Shown: positions 1 through 7,351 of the stretch, piece by piece
Layout: the number at the start of each line of letters is the position of its first letter
Position numbering within the stretch: the first letter of the stretch is position 1
DNA from: Lysobacter_K sp038248955
Lineage (GTDB): Bacteria; Pseudomonadota; Gammaproteobacteria; Xanthomonadales; Xanthomonadaceae
Assembly: GCA_038248955.1 (NCBI GenBank)
Contig: JBBRWW010000060.1
Span: 1 to 16,944 of the forward strand
Length of the DNA: 16,944 nt
Direction of reading: 5' to 3'
Notes under the pieces: generated by a model
What the model was told of the DNA's origin: nothing
The model's database searches: none
What the model saw: only the letters and a program-made list of their open reading frames with translations
Translations under genes and position numbers: made by a program

Positions 1-12
1 AAGGAGCTTCCG

Positions 13-798
13 ATGATTCGCACGACGAAAACGAAAACCACCCTGTTGTTGTCGATGCTGGGCGCGCTCGCGCTGTCGGCGAGCGCCTGGGGCCAGGGCG
101 CTCCCGCGCAGGGGATGATGGACAGCAACGGCGACGGCATGATCTCCGCCAAGGAACATGCCGCCGGTGCCAAGATGATGTTCGACCGGATGGACGCCAA
201 CCGCGACGGCTATGTCACCGCGGCCGAGATGGATGCGGGCCGCCACGCGATGATGATGAAGGACGGCGCAGGAATGCAACGTGGTCGCGACATGCCGGCC
301 GGCGCCATGCCGGCTGGGGGCATGGCGGCTGGAGGCATGGCGGCTGGGGGAATGCGACCCGCCGGGATGATGTCGATGATGGACAGCGACGGCGACGGCG
401 CGGTCTCCGCGCAGGAGCATGCGGCTCACACCAAGATGATGTTCGACCGGATGGACACCAACCATGACGGCAAGATCACCGCCGCCGAAATGTCCGCCGG
501 ACAGGGCGCGGGGCACGAGATGATGATGGGCGGTAACGCCGGCATGCATCGTCCCGATGGCATGCCGGGCATGGGGCCGCCGATGTCGACCGCCGACAGG
601 ATCAAGAAGATGGACAGCAACGGCGACGGCAAGGTGTCGGCCGCCGAGCACGCCGCCGGCGCACAGGCGACATTCAACGAGGTGGATACCAACAAGGATG
701 GCAACCTGTCCCGGTCCGAGATGGCTGCCCATCGCGCCGCGATGGGCAAGCACGGCATGCAGCAGGACATGGACGCCGATGCAATGGACGGTAAGTAG
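13..798 (+). CDS. Secreted six-EF-hand calcium-binding protein
   Basis: This 261-residue protein has a strong ribosome site (AAGGAG at 1-6, 6 nt before the ATG). It has a signal peptide: basic residues 3-9, hydrophobic 11-22, and a likely cleavage after Ala-Ser-Ala (23-25). Six canonical EF-hand loops are visible, each starting with Asp, with Gly at position 6 and Glu at position 12: residues 37-48, 61-72, 124-135, 148-159, 201-212 and 225-236. They form three similar pairs, so the gene grew by duplication of an EF-hand pair. The linkers are Gly- and Met-rich, with a GGMAAGGM repeat near residues 96-115. Periplasmic or extracellular calcium binding is a family inference; the partner is unknown. 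The Met-rich linkers could also bind soft metals, which is speculation. It appears monocistronic, with a hairpin about 37 bp after the stop. Confidence 0.9.
   Translation: MIRTTKTKTTLLLSMLGALALSASAWGQGAPAQGMMDSNGDGMISAKEHAAGAKMMFDRMDANRDGYVTAAEMDAGRHAMMMKDGAGMQRGRDMPAGAMPAGGMAAGGMAAGGMRPAGMMSMMDSDGDGAVSAQEHAAHTKMMFDRMDTNHDGKITAAEMSAGQGAGHEMMMGGNAGMHRPDGMPGMGPPMSTADRIKKMDSNGDGKVSAAEHAAGAQATFNEVDTNKDGNLSRSEMAAHRAAMGKHGMQQDMDADAMDGK
304..348 (+). repeat. Three tandem 15-bp repeats inside the EF-hand gene
   Basis: Three consecutive 15-bp units of the form GGCATGGCGGCTGGG occur at 304-318, 319-333 and 334-348, with a few mismatches. They encode the AMPAG/GMAAG/GMAAG stretch of the linker between EF-hand pairs 1 and 2. 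The unit length is a multiple of three, so copy-number change would keep the frame. Confidence 0.8.
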
Positions 799-834
799 TC
801 CTGCTCGGTAGCCCATCGGTGTGAGTGAGATCTT

Positions 835-864
835 GACTGCCGCGGCTTGAACGCCGCGGCAGTC
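835..864. terminator. Perfect 12-bp hairpin after the EF-hand gene
   Basis: GACTGCCGCGGC at 835-846 is the exact reverse complement of 853-864, with a 6-nt loop (847-852). It lies 36 bp after the EF-hand stop. No T-tract follows on the + strand, so it is either a weak intrinsic terminator or an mRNA 3'-end-stabilising stem. The rest of 865-1139 shows no convincing gene on either strand. Confidence 0.5.
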
Positions 865-1139
865 GCGCCACCGGGCGCACCGCAGCGCAGGATCCGGCCC
901 GGCAATCAAGGCGCGCCGGTCGTTGCCTTCGAGGCTCGCATTGAACCGGTCCGAAGGCTCGTCCAACGCCGCCCCCTTGGCGACGGTTCGTCACCGCGGT
1001 CTCGATCGTGCTTTGCACCATGACCATGCTGATGAAGACGGCGACTGTCGATGTCCGCGGGAAACGATCAGCGGCTCAACCGTAGGGCGCACGGGCCGCA
1101 AGTGTCATGTGTCGCATGCACGTTGCTTCGGAATCGGGC

Positions 1140-1170
1140 GCGGCGCCATACCGTTCGATTACGGCGCCGC
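1140..1170 (-). terminator. Hairpin downstream of the SDR gene
   Basis: GCGGCGCC (1140-1147) pairs with GGCGCCGC (1163-1170) around a 15-nt loop. On the - strand it begins 16 bp after the SDR stop codon. There is no clear T-run, so the terminator role is inferred from position. Confidence 0.35.
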
Positions 1171-1186
1171 ACTCGACCTGTGGGCG

Positions 1187-1831
1187 TCACGAATGGATGG
1201 AGGCCACGGCCTTCGCCAGCGGCGCGTCACCCGACAAAACCTCGAAGTGGGCGCCAATGGTATTGGGTGCATTCAGCACATTGAGCAACACGGCGGCAAC
1301 ATCGTCGCGCGGTATTTCGCCTGATCGCTGCAGATCCTTCGCTGCGTCGATCCGCTGGTTGCCGGGGTCGTCGGTCAGCGCACCGGGACGGACAATGGTG
1401 TAGTCCAGCCCACTGCGGATCAGGTGTTGGTCGGCGGCCCGTTTGGCGCGCAGATAGTGCTGCAGAGTGTCCGGCCCATCCTCGGGCGCGTCAGCTCCCA
1501 TCGATGAAACCATCACGAAACGTTTCATCCCCGCCTGCACGGCTGCGTCGATCATCTTGATCGCGCCGTCGCGATCGATGGCGTCGGTTTTTTCCGGCCC
1601 GCCACCGCCACCCGAACCCGCGACGAACACCACCGCATCACAGCCATTGAGTGCATGGCGGAAATCGCCTTCCAGATCCGCGACCACGGTTTCCGCGGCG
1701 CCGAGGGTCTTCATTTGAGCTTCCTGATCCGCGTCGCGAACCATCGCCCGGCTGTGGTGGTCGCTGGTGGCCATTTTCTTCACCAGCCGTTGGCCAACCT
1801 GGCCGTGCGAACCCACGATGAGAACGTGCAT
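1187..1831 (-). CDS. NAD(P)-binding atypical SDR, YhfK/NmrA-like
   Basis: The protein has 214 residues from the ATG at 1831. That start is chosen over an upstream TTG at 1852 because AGGAG lies 7 nt before it and the Rossmann fold then starts at once (MHVLIVG). The dinucleotide motif GSHGQVG (G7-x-x-G10-x-x-G13) is clear. A Tyr-Leu-Arg-Ala-Lys (YxxxK) motif, followed by a Leu-Asp-Tyr-Thr-Ile-Val-Arg-Pro-Gly strand, places it in the SDR_a5 type. Overall it resembles B. subtilis YhfK, including the GSGG loop, the KDL segment and the RDDVA segment. It is probably a cytoplasmic NADP-dependent oxidoreductase or sensor-like protein; the substrate is unknown. It follows the CurA-like gene on the same strand with a 135-bp gap, so it may have its own promoter. 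Confidence 0.88.
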   Translation of the reverse strand: MHVLIVGSHGQVGQRLVKKMATSDHHSRAMVRDADQEAQMKTLGAAETVVADLEGDFRHALNGCDAVVFVAGSGGGGGPEKTDAIDRDGAIKMIDAAVQAGMKRFVMVSSMGADAPEDGPDTLQHYLRAKRAADQHLIRSGLDYTIVRPGALTDDPGNQRIDAAKDLQRSGEIPRDDVAAVLLNVLNAPNTIGAHFEVLSGDAPLAKAVASIHS

Positions 1832-1871
1832 GTGGCGCTCCTGTCCGGTCAAAACATTGAGCGTCCGAGAC

Positions 1872-1900
1872 TAGGTATCGCAACGTCCGCTGGGCGTGAA
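1872..1900 (-). promoter_or_regulatory. Possible promoter of the SDR gene
   Basis: On the - strand TTCACG (1895-1900) and TACCTA (1872-1877) are separated by 17 bp. They lie about 40 bp before the start codon at 1831, in the 135-bp gap after the CurA-like gene. The -35 matches consensus at four of six positions, but the -10 match is poor. Confidence 0.2.
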
Positions 1901-1966
1901 GCTGGGCGATCAACGCCGCCACCCATCGAGCCACACCTACCGGTCACCGCTGGTTCGCGGGCGCAA

Positions 1967-2995
1967 TCAGCCGACGCGGATCACCCGCTTGCCGAAGTTC
2001 TCGCCCTTGAGCAAGCCGATGAAGGCAGCCGGCGCGGCTTCCAATCCGTCGATGACCTCTTCGCGGTACTTCACCTTGCCGTTCGCAATCCAGCCACTCA
2101 TTTCCTTGGCGAATTCCGGGTACAGGGGGGCGAAGTCATCAAAGATGATGAAGCCCTGCATCAGGATCTTCTTGCGCAGCAGCTGGCCCAGCAACCAGTT
2201 CATCCGATCGGGTCCCGCTGGCAGCTCGGTGGCGTTGTATTGCGACACCAGCCCGCACAGCGGGATGCGCGCATTGGCATTCAGCAGCGGCACGACAGCG
2301 TCGAACACCTTCCCGCCGACATTCTCGAAATAGATGTCGATACCCTGCGGGCTGGCCTTCGCCAGCTGATCGGCGAAATCGGCTGCCTTGTGGTCGATGC
2401 ACGCATCAAACCCCAACTCCTCGACTGCGTACGCACACTTGTCCGCGCCGCCCGCAACGCCGACCACGCGGCACCCGAGCAGCTTCCCTATCTGGCCGAC
2501 GGTCGCCCCGACGGGGCCGGTAGCCGCCGCCACCGCGATGGTCTCCCCCGGCTTGGGCTTGCCGATCTGCGTAAGTCCCGCCCAGGCCGTGAAACCGGGC
2601 ATTCCGAGAATTCCCAGCGCCCACGACGGATGCTCGGGAGCTGCGCCCAGCACCGTGACGCCGACGCCGTCCGATAGCGCGTAGTCCTGCCAGCCGTTGA
2701 AACTGAGCACCCAGTCGCCCGCTGCGAAACCCGGCGTGTTGGACTCGACCACCCGGGCCACGGTGCCGCCGACCATCACAGCGCCGATCTCGACCGGCTT
2801 GGCGTAGGACGAGGCGTCGCTCATACGACCGCGCATGTACGGATCCAGCGAAAGGAACACGGTGCGCAGCAGCATCTGTCCCGCGCCCGGCGTCGGGATC
2901 GGGCTTTCGACCAGGCTCAGGGTGCGATCGGTGGGCTCGCCCTTGGGGCGCTCGCTCAGCAACCATTGGCGGTTGGTGGTTTCGGACTGGGACAT
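1967..2995 (-). CDS. curA: CurA-type NADPH-dependent double-bond reductase (MDR family)
   Basis: The protein has 342 residues from the ATG at 2995, which has AAGGA 7 nt upstream. A farther in-frame start (3070) would only add a non-homologous leader. It is colinear with E. coli CurA (about 345 aa). Recognisable segments are LSLDPYMRGRMSD near residue 48, GMPGFTAW near 131, the cofactor loop AATGPVG at 157-163, the VAGGADKC segment near 180-187, IYFENVGGKVFDAV, and the C-terminal IGLLKGENFGKRVIRV. CurA-type enzymes are zinc-independent, cytosolic medium-chain reductases that reduce alpha,beta-unsaturated ketones with NADPH. It neighbours a second reductase (SDR, same strand) and an old yellow enzyme (opposite strand, diverging). 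Product class is secure; the physiological substrate is not. Confidence 0.93.
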   Translation of the reverse strand: MSQSETTNRQWLLSERPKGEPTDRTLSLVESPIPTPGAGQMLLRTVFLSLDPYMRGRMSDASSYAKPVEIGAVMVGGTVARVVESNTPGFAAGDWVLSFNGWQDYALSDGVGVTVLGAAPEHPSWALGILGMPGFTAWAGLTQIGKPKPGETIAVAAATGPVGATVGQIGKLLGCRVVGVAGGADKCAYAVEELGFDACIDHKAADFADQLAKASPQGIDIYFENVGGKVFDAVVPLLNANARIPLCGLVSQYNATELPAGPDRMNWLLGQLLRKKILMQGFIIFDDFAPLYPEFAKEMSGWIANGKVKYREEVIDGLEAAPAAFIGLLKGENFGKRVIRVG

Positions 2996-3022
2996 GGGGC
3001 GATCCTTGACGTGTGATGGGAA

Positions 3023-3051
3023 CAGGGAATCGAAAAGCCAAAACCTGTCAA
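3023..3051 (-). promoter_or_regulatory. curA: Candidate promoter of the curA-like gene
   Basis: A perfect -35 hexamer TTGACA lies on the - strand at 3046-3051, 51 bp before the start at 2995. At 17-bp spacing the -10 position reads TCCCTG (3023-3028), a poor match. An activator or alternative -10 recognition would be needed if this is used. Confidence 0.3.
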
Positions 3052-3143
3052 CAAAAACGAAACGACTCACCCGTCGGCGTGCGGACCCGCCGGCGCGGCG
3101 CTTGCCGAGACGGCGGCCAGCTCCTCGCGGTGAATCGTCCCAT
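3048..3143 (-). other. Possible 31-codon leader ORF upstream of curA
   Basis: On the - strand an ATG at 3143 has an excellent ribosome site (AAGGAGG, 5 nt spacing) and reads 31 residues, Arg/Pro-rich, to a TGA inside the curA -35 box. A neighbouring frame also reads protein-like (Gly-Thr-Ile-His-Arg-Glu-Glu-Leu-Ala-Ala-Val) and ends at a TGA. It may be a leader peptide, the decayed start of a lost gene, or chance. The remainder of 3144-3552 contains only GC-rich open frames without recognisable homology. Confidence 0.2.
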
Positions 3144-3552
3144 TAGACCCTCCTTGGCCCGCATCACCTAGTGTTCCCGGACCCGGTCAATTCGCCGACA
3201 GCCACGGCGCCGTCCCACGTGCCACGCCGGATCGCACGCCCGCGCGGCGCGCCTGCGATACAGACCTTCGCGTGCGGCACCGCGTTTTTGCGCTCCTGCC
3301 GTTCGCGGCCAGTCGGCAAGCGCGCGTTGATGCAGGCAACGCCGGCCCGCGCAATCGCCAACGGACAAGACCGTCGGGATCCCGACGAACGGCATGCCCG
3401 GCGACGCTACGCCGTGAGCTCGACGTTTCCCGGCATCGCCGGCACGCAGCGTTGCGCGGGCGGTGGTCGTTGGCCCCTGAGATGGCCCCATTTCACGGTA
3501 TCGACCAGACGCATGCCCTAGCGTGCGTCCCCTCCCCAATCCCAGGAAGCCC

Positions 3553-4662
3553 ATGCCTCCCCATTCCCCGTCCCCGCCCTCGCTGTTCTCGTCCGCCCGG
3601 TTCGGCGACCTTGCGCTCGCCAACCGCGTGGTCATGGCGCCGCTGACGCGCAATCGCGCCGGCCCGGGTCTGGTGCCTTCGCCGCTTGCCGCGGAGTACT
3701 ACAGCCAGCGCGCGGGCGCAGGCCTCATCATCACCGAGGCGACCCAGGTCAGCCGCGAGGCGCAGGGCTATCTCGACACGCCCGGCCTGTACACGCGCGA
3801 GCAGGTCGCCGCCTGGCGCGAGGTCACGGATGCCGTGCACGCCAAGGGCGGACGCATCGTCGCCCAGTTGTGGCACGTGGGCCGCATCTCGCACACCAGC
3901 GTGCTGCCCGAGGGCGTGCAACCCGTCGCCCCGAGCGCCCTGCGCGCCAACGCCAAGACCTTCACCAGCGATGGCTTCGTCGATGTGTCGCCGCCGCGCG
4001 CGCTTCGCCTCGACGAGATCCCCGCAGTCGTCGACGCATTCCGCCGCGCCGCAGCCAATGCCATCGAGGCCGGCTTCGATGGCGTCGAGGTGCATGGCGC
4101 CAACGGCTACCTGATCGACCAGTTTCTCCGCGACGGCGCCAACCACCGCGAGGATGCCTACGGCGGCAGCATCGAGAACCGCAGCCGTTTCCTGGTCGAG
4201 GTCGTGGGAGCGGTGGCTGCCGAAATCGGCGCCGGCCGGGTCGGGGTGCGTCTCTCCCCGGTGACTCCGGCTGGCGACCTGTCCGACTCGGATCCGCAGC
4301 CGTTGTTCGAACGCGCGGTCGAACGCCTGGATGCACTCGGCATCGCCTACATCCACATGATCGAAGGCGCCACCGGCGGCGACCGCAACATCGCGCCGTT
4401 CGACTTCGCGGCGCTACGCAGCCGCTTCTCGGGGGCATGGATCGTCAACAACGGCTACAACCGCGAGATGGCGATCGACGCCGTCCAGGACGGCCGCGCC
4501 GACGCCGTCGCTTTCGGCGTGCCCTTCCTGGCCAACCCCGACCTGCCGGCCCGCCTGCGCGAGGATGCACCGCTCAACGAGCCTGATCGCGCCACCTTCT
4601 ACGGCGGTGGGGCCGAAGGCTATACCGACTATCCGACGCTCGCGGAAGCGACCGCCGCCTGA
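3553..4662 (+). CDS. Alkene reductase, old yellow enzyme family (NemA-like)
   Basis: The protein has 369 residues from the ATG at 3553, preceded by AGGAAG (3544-3549). An upstream GTG at 3523 is less likely. It is an FMN-dependent TIM-barrel of normal family length. Diagnostic segments are MAPLTRNRA near residue 28, YYSQRAGAGLIITEATQ, the AQLWHVGRISH strand, the catalytic/substrate pair His181 and Asn184 in HGANGYLIDQFL, NHREDAYGGSIENRSRF, and a C-terminal FYGGGAEGYTDYPTL almost identical to the E. coli NemA end. The family reduces activated C=C bonds in enones, maleimides and nitro compounds with NAD(P)H in the cytosol. It diverges from the CurA-like gene across about 560 bp. No NemR-like regulator is visible. 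It converges with the antiporter gene. Confidence 0.94.
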   Translation: MPPHSPSPPSLFSSARFGDLALANRVVMAPLTRNRAGPGLVPSPLAAEYYSQRAGAGLIITEATQVSREAQGYLDTPGLYTREQVAAWREVTDAVHAKGGRIVAQLWHVGRISHTSVLPEGVQPVAPSALRANAKTFTSDGFVDVSPPRALRLDEIPAVVDAFRRAAANAIEAGFDGVEVHGANGYLIDQFLRDGANHREDAYGGSIENRSRFLVEVVGAVAAEIGAGRVGVRLSPVTPAGDLSDSDPQPLFERAVERLDALGIAYIHMIEGATGGDRNIAPFDFAALRSRFSGAWIVNNGYNREMAIDAVQDGRADAVAFGVPFLANPDLPARLREDAPLNEPDRATFYGGGAEGYTDYPTLAEATAA

Positions 4663-4806
4663 CACGCGGGCGGCATCCGTACGCCGCATTGCCGCAGGCG
4701 AAGTTCGCCGCACAGACCTGGCTTCGCAATCGCATGCCGCGCGATGCGGCGCGATGCGGTTGGACTATCGCGCCATCTGCGGGCGTGGTGGTCGTCCAAT
4801 GGCATC

Positions 4807-4825
4807 GGGCCGGTCCATCCGGCCC
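4807..4825. terminator. Hairpin between convergent OYE and antiporter genes
   Basis: GGGCCGG (4807-4813) and CCGGCCC (4819-4825) form a 7-bp stem with a 5-nt loop, directly at the antiporter stop codon and about 145 bp after the OYE stop. Its position suggests a bidirectional terminator. There is no T-tract on either strand. Confidence 0.4.
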
Positions 4826-6405
4826 TACTCGTCGTCTCCCGCGTCCGTCAGGTGCTTGCCGTCGCCCAGTGCGGCCATGGCGTCCAGGTCGAGTTCGGTG
4901 TCGAGCCGCTCGGCCAGTGCGCTGCCCATCCGGCCCGCATCGCGCAGGTCGTCGACCACCTTCCGCTGCGCCCGCAGTGCGTTGAGCAGTGCACGGCGCT
5001 CACGGACGTTGCCGCCGCGCGTGCCGGAGCCGCCAATCCCGACGGTGCCCGCCGCCAGTCGCTGGGACAGGTCCGCGTCGTACGCGCGGGCATGGTCGCT
5101 TCGTGGCCGCAACGCATGGATCGATTCCACGCCGGCCTGCCCTGCCAGCCGGCGGGCTTCGTCTTCCTCGCGCCGCTCACGTTGCGGATCGCCCGCCTTG
5201 AGCCACCGCACGATCGGCAACAGCGTTGCGCCCTGCACGATCAGCGTGGCCACGATCACGATCAGGGTCATGAAGATGATCGTGTGCCGGGTCTGGTCGT
5301 CGCCCCCCAGGCTCAAGGGCAGCGCCAGCGCCAGCGCCAACGAGACCACCCCGCGCATGCCCGACCAACCCAGCACGAACTGCTCGGCCGCCGTGGATTT
5401 GGTTTCCCCCATCCATCCCAGCGCCGCGACCAGTCGCGGCATGGTCATCATCCACGCCACGCGGATCGCCACCACCGCACCGGCGAGGATCAGGCCGGCG
5501 CGGACGACGTCCCAACTCGGCAACGCCACGACGATCTCCCCCATCAGCAATCCCAGCAGCAGGAAAACCAGCGCCGTGCTGGCGTAGCGCAGGAAGCTCC
5601 ACACCGTGCGCGCGGCCAGGCGCGCGACCGGCGACGACACCTGGGTGCTGGACGCCCGGAGCATGAACCCGAGCGTCACCACCGCCAACACGCCCGAACT
5701 CGCCAGTCGTTCGGCGACGTGGTAGGCGAGGTACGGGGTCGCCAGCGAGATGCCAATCTCCAGCGGCACGCTGTCCGTGCGTTGACGAACGAAGGCCGCC
5801 CCCCAACCCACCGCCAGGCCGACCAGGACGCCGGTGGGGGTCTCGCGCAGCAGCGACCACAACGCATTGCCCCAAGTGAACTCCCCCGTCCGCACGGCCT
5901 CCAGCGCGAGGCCGTAGGCAAGGATCGCGACGGCATCGTTGACCAGCCCTTCGCCCTCGAGGATGACGACCAGGCGGTGCGCCAGTCCGGTCTTGCCGGC
6001 GACGGCAGTGGCTGCCACGGGGTCGGGCGGTGCGATGATCGCGCCCAGGACGAATGCCGCCGCCCACGACAGGCCCACGAGCGCGTGCCCGACCACGGCC
6101 GCGATGCCGGTGGTGAGCAGAACCAGCCCAATGGCGAGCAAGCCGATCGGAAGCAGATTGCGTCGGAATGCTTTGAGGGGCAACGCGTAGGCGGCCGTGG
6201 TCAGCAAGGGCGGCAGGAAAGCAAACAGGACCAGGTCCGGCGGCATGCTGACCGGCGGCAACGCCGGCACGAGGTGCCAGGCGGCCCCGCCGACGAAGCC
6301 GACCACCGAGAAGATGATCGGTGCCGGCACGTTCGAGCGACGCGCCAGCAGTCCGGTGAGCAACATCAGGCCCAGCAACACGAAGGCAACGTCGATGGGG
6401 GTCAT
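4825..6405 (-). CDS. CPA1-family Na+/H+ antiporter
   Basis: The antiporter has 526 residues from the ATG at 6405. The first about 400 residues form a polytopic membrane domain of roughly a dozen hydrophobic helices. Conserved CPA1 motifs are PPDPVAATAV (Asp128), EGEGLVNDAVAI with the ion-binding Asn156-Asp157 pair, and GWSGMRGVVSLALALALP near residues 346-363. Residues about 400-526 are a charged Arg/Glu-rich cytoplasmic tail, typical of regulatory tails in this family. It should exchange Na+ (or K+) for H+ across the inner membrane. The frame is open upstream of 6405 through a DUF3228 domain to 7134, so the antiporter could be the C-terminal part of a 769-residue protein. I favour independent initiation at 6405 because the protein starts there as a normal antiporter, although the ribosome site (GGGAAA) is only moderate. 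Confidence 0.9.
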   Translation of the reverse strand: MTPIDVAFVLLGLMLLTGLLARRSNVPAPIIFSVVGFVGGAAWHLVPALPPVSMPPDLVLFAFLPPLLTTAAYALPLKAFRRNLLPIGLLAIGLVLLTTGIAAVVGHALVGLSWAAAFVLGAIIAPPDPVAATAVAGKTGLAHRLVVILEGEGLVNDAVAILAYGLALEAVRTGEFTWGNALWSLLRETPTGVLVGLAVGWGAAFVRQRTDSVPLEIGISLATPYLAYHVAERLASSGVLAVVTLGFMLRASSTQVSSPVARLAARTVWSFLRYASTALVFLLLGLLMGEIVVALPSWDVVRAGLILAGAVVAIRVAWMMTMPRLVAALGWMGETKSTAAEQFVLGWSGMRGVVSLALALALPLSLGGDDQTRHTIIFMTLIVIVATLIVQGATLLPIVRWLKAGDPQRERREEDEARRLAGQAGVESIHALRPRSDHARAYDADLSQRLAAGTVGIGGSGTRGGNVRERRALLNALRAQRKVVDDLRDAGRMGSALAERLDTELDLDAMAALGDGKHLTDAGDDE

Positions 6406-7134
6406 GGGGTTTCCCGCGCTGGGTGGATCCCGGCAGCCAAGGGTGCAGAGTGCGGCGGCGGAGTGGATTGCGCCTGGACGGTTCCGGTTTCCATTGGTCG
6501 AAACACCCCTATTTCGAAGCAGCGAGTCTAGACCCAACGGCACCTGGCCGATCGTTCCCCGCCAGCCGCGCCAGTTGGCATGCGTGCGCCAGAACTCGAC
6601 GCTGCGGCAATAGGCCGCGCGCTCCAGCATCACGCCCGACCCACCTGCGGCGACGACGAGCACATTGCGCAACATCGTGGTCGGCGCCATCGGCGTGTCT
6701 TCGGGCTCGATCGCGTACCGGCAGCCGACCGCACCCCAGTCGGCAGTGATCGCCCTGCCCCCCTTTGCGAGTTGCTCGCGGCTGTAGAGGACCACGACCA
6801 GGCAGTTCGCCGCCGGTGGCTCGATGCCGTCGAACCAGCGCACCAGCACCGGCAGTTCGTCGGACGTGCGGGCCTCGCAATCCGAGCGCAAGCGGTGCCG
6901 GTTGCCATCGGTGATCGGCACGGCAAGGCAACGCGTCGACGTCCAGTTGCGATGTACGTGGAGTTTGCAGAACGGTGCGAAACCCTCGATCACCCGCAGC
7001 GGCGGCATGGCATTGAGATGCTGCTCCAATTGCGCGGGCATGCACTGCTGGATGGTGTTGCCGCGCAACTGGCGCGGGAAAAGGCGGGGCCGTGCGAATT
7101 CGGTCAGGACGATCGACATGCGGGCTGCGGTCAT
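6406..7134 (-). CDS. DUF3228-family protein, open into the antiporter (no stop)
   Basis: This is the N-terminal 243 codons of a 769-codon open frame (4825-7134). Residues 6-189 form what looks like a complete DUF3228 protein, from MSIVLTEFARPRLFPR to FWRTHANWR, including FCKLHVHRNWTSTRCLAVPI, DELPVLVRWFDG and an APTTMLRN segment. Family members as I know them are stand-alone cytoplasmic proteins of about 190 residues and unknown function. Codons after residue 189 (below about 6568) read 54 low-complexity residues that look like former intergenic DNA, then the antiporter Met at 6405. The ATG at 7119 (MSIVL) matches the family start better than the one at 7134; neither has a good ribosome site. 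Possible explanations are a lost stop codon, a real fusion, or a single-base sequencing error. Confidence 0.7.
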
Positions 7135-7351
7135 GGCGGGGATGGTGGTTCATTGCAGCGCGGTGCGCTCTGAGATTGCGGCATCGACCGCCGCGGACTC
7201 CAGCCCGTTGCGGCCGATTCGTTCGATGAGCTGCCCGATATCGTTCGCACCACCTTGTTCGCTATGGCGTGTGTCGTGCGGGCCACGTGCGCGGTTCGCG
7301 TCTTGCACCGACTTGCGGCTACCCTCCGCATGTCGATTCGAAGGAGCTGCC

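Noticed and set aside
426..905. Long - strand open frame opposite the EF-hand gene
   Set aside because: It mirrors the codon structure of the + strand gene, has no ribosome site and no recognisable domain.
3168..3653. 161-codon - strand open frame in the gap before the old yellow enzyme
   Set aside because: It overlaps the OYE start, has Arg/Gly-rich composition and matches nothing I recognise. A decayed regulator cannot be excluded but is not supported.
4739..4760. Short GCGCGATGCG direct duplication after the old yellow enzyme gene
   Set aside because: Two copies of a 10-mer in GC-rich DNA can easily arise by chance and show no associated structure.
4744..6531. 595-codon + strand open frame across the antiporter gene
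   Set aside because: It is rich in Arg/Gln/His as expected from the antisense of a GC-rich membrane protein gene, and the - strand carries clear CPA1 motifs.
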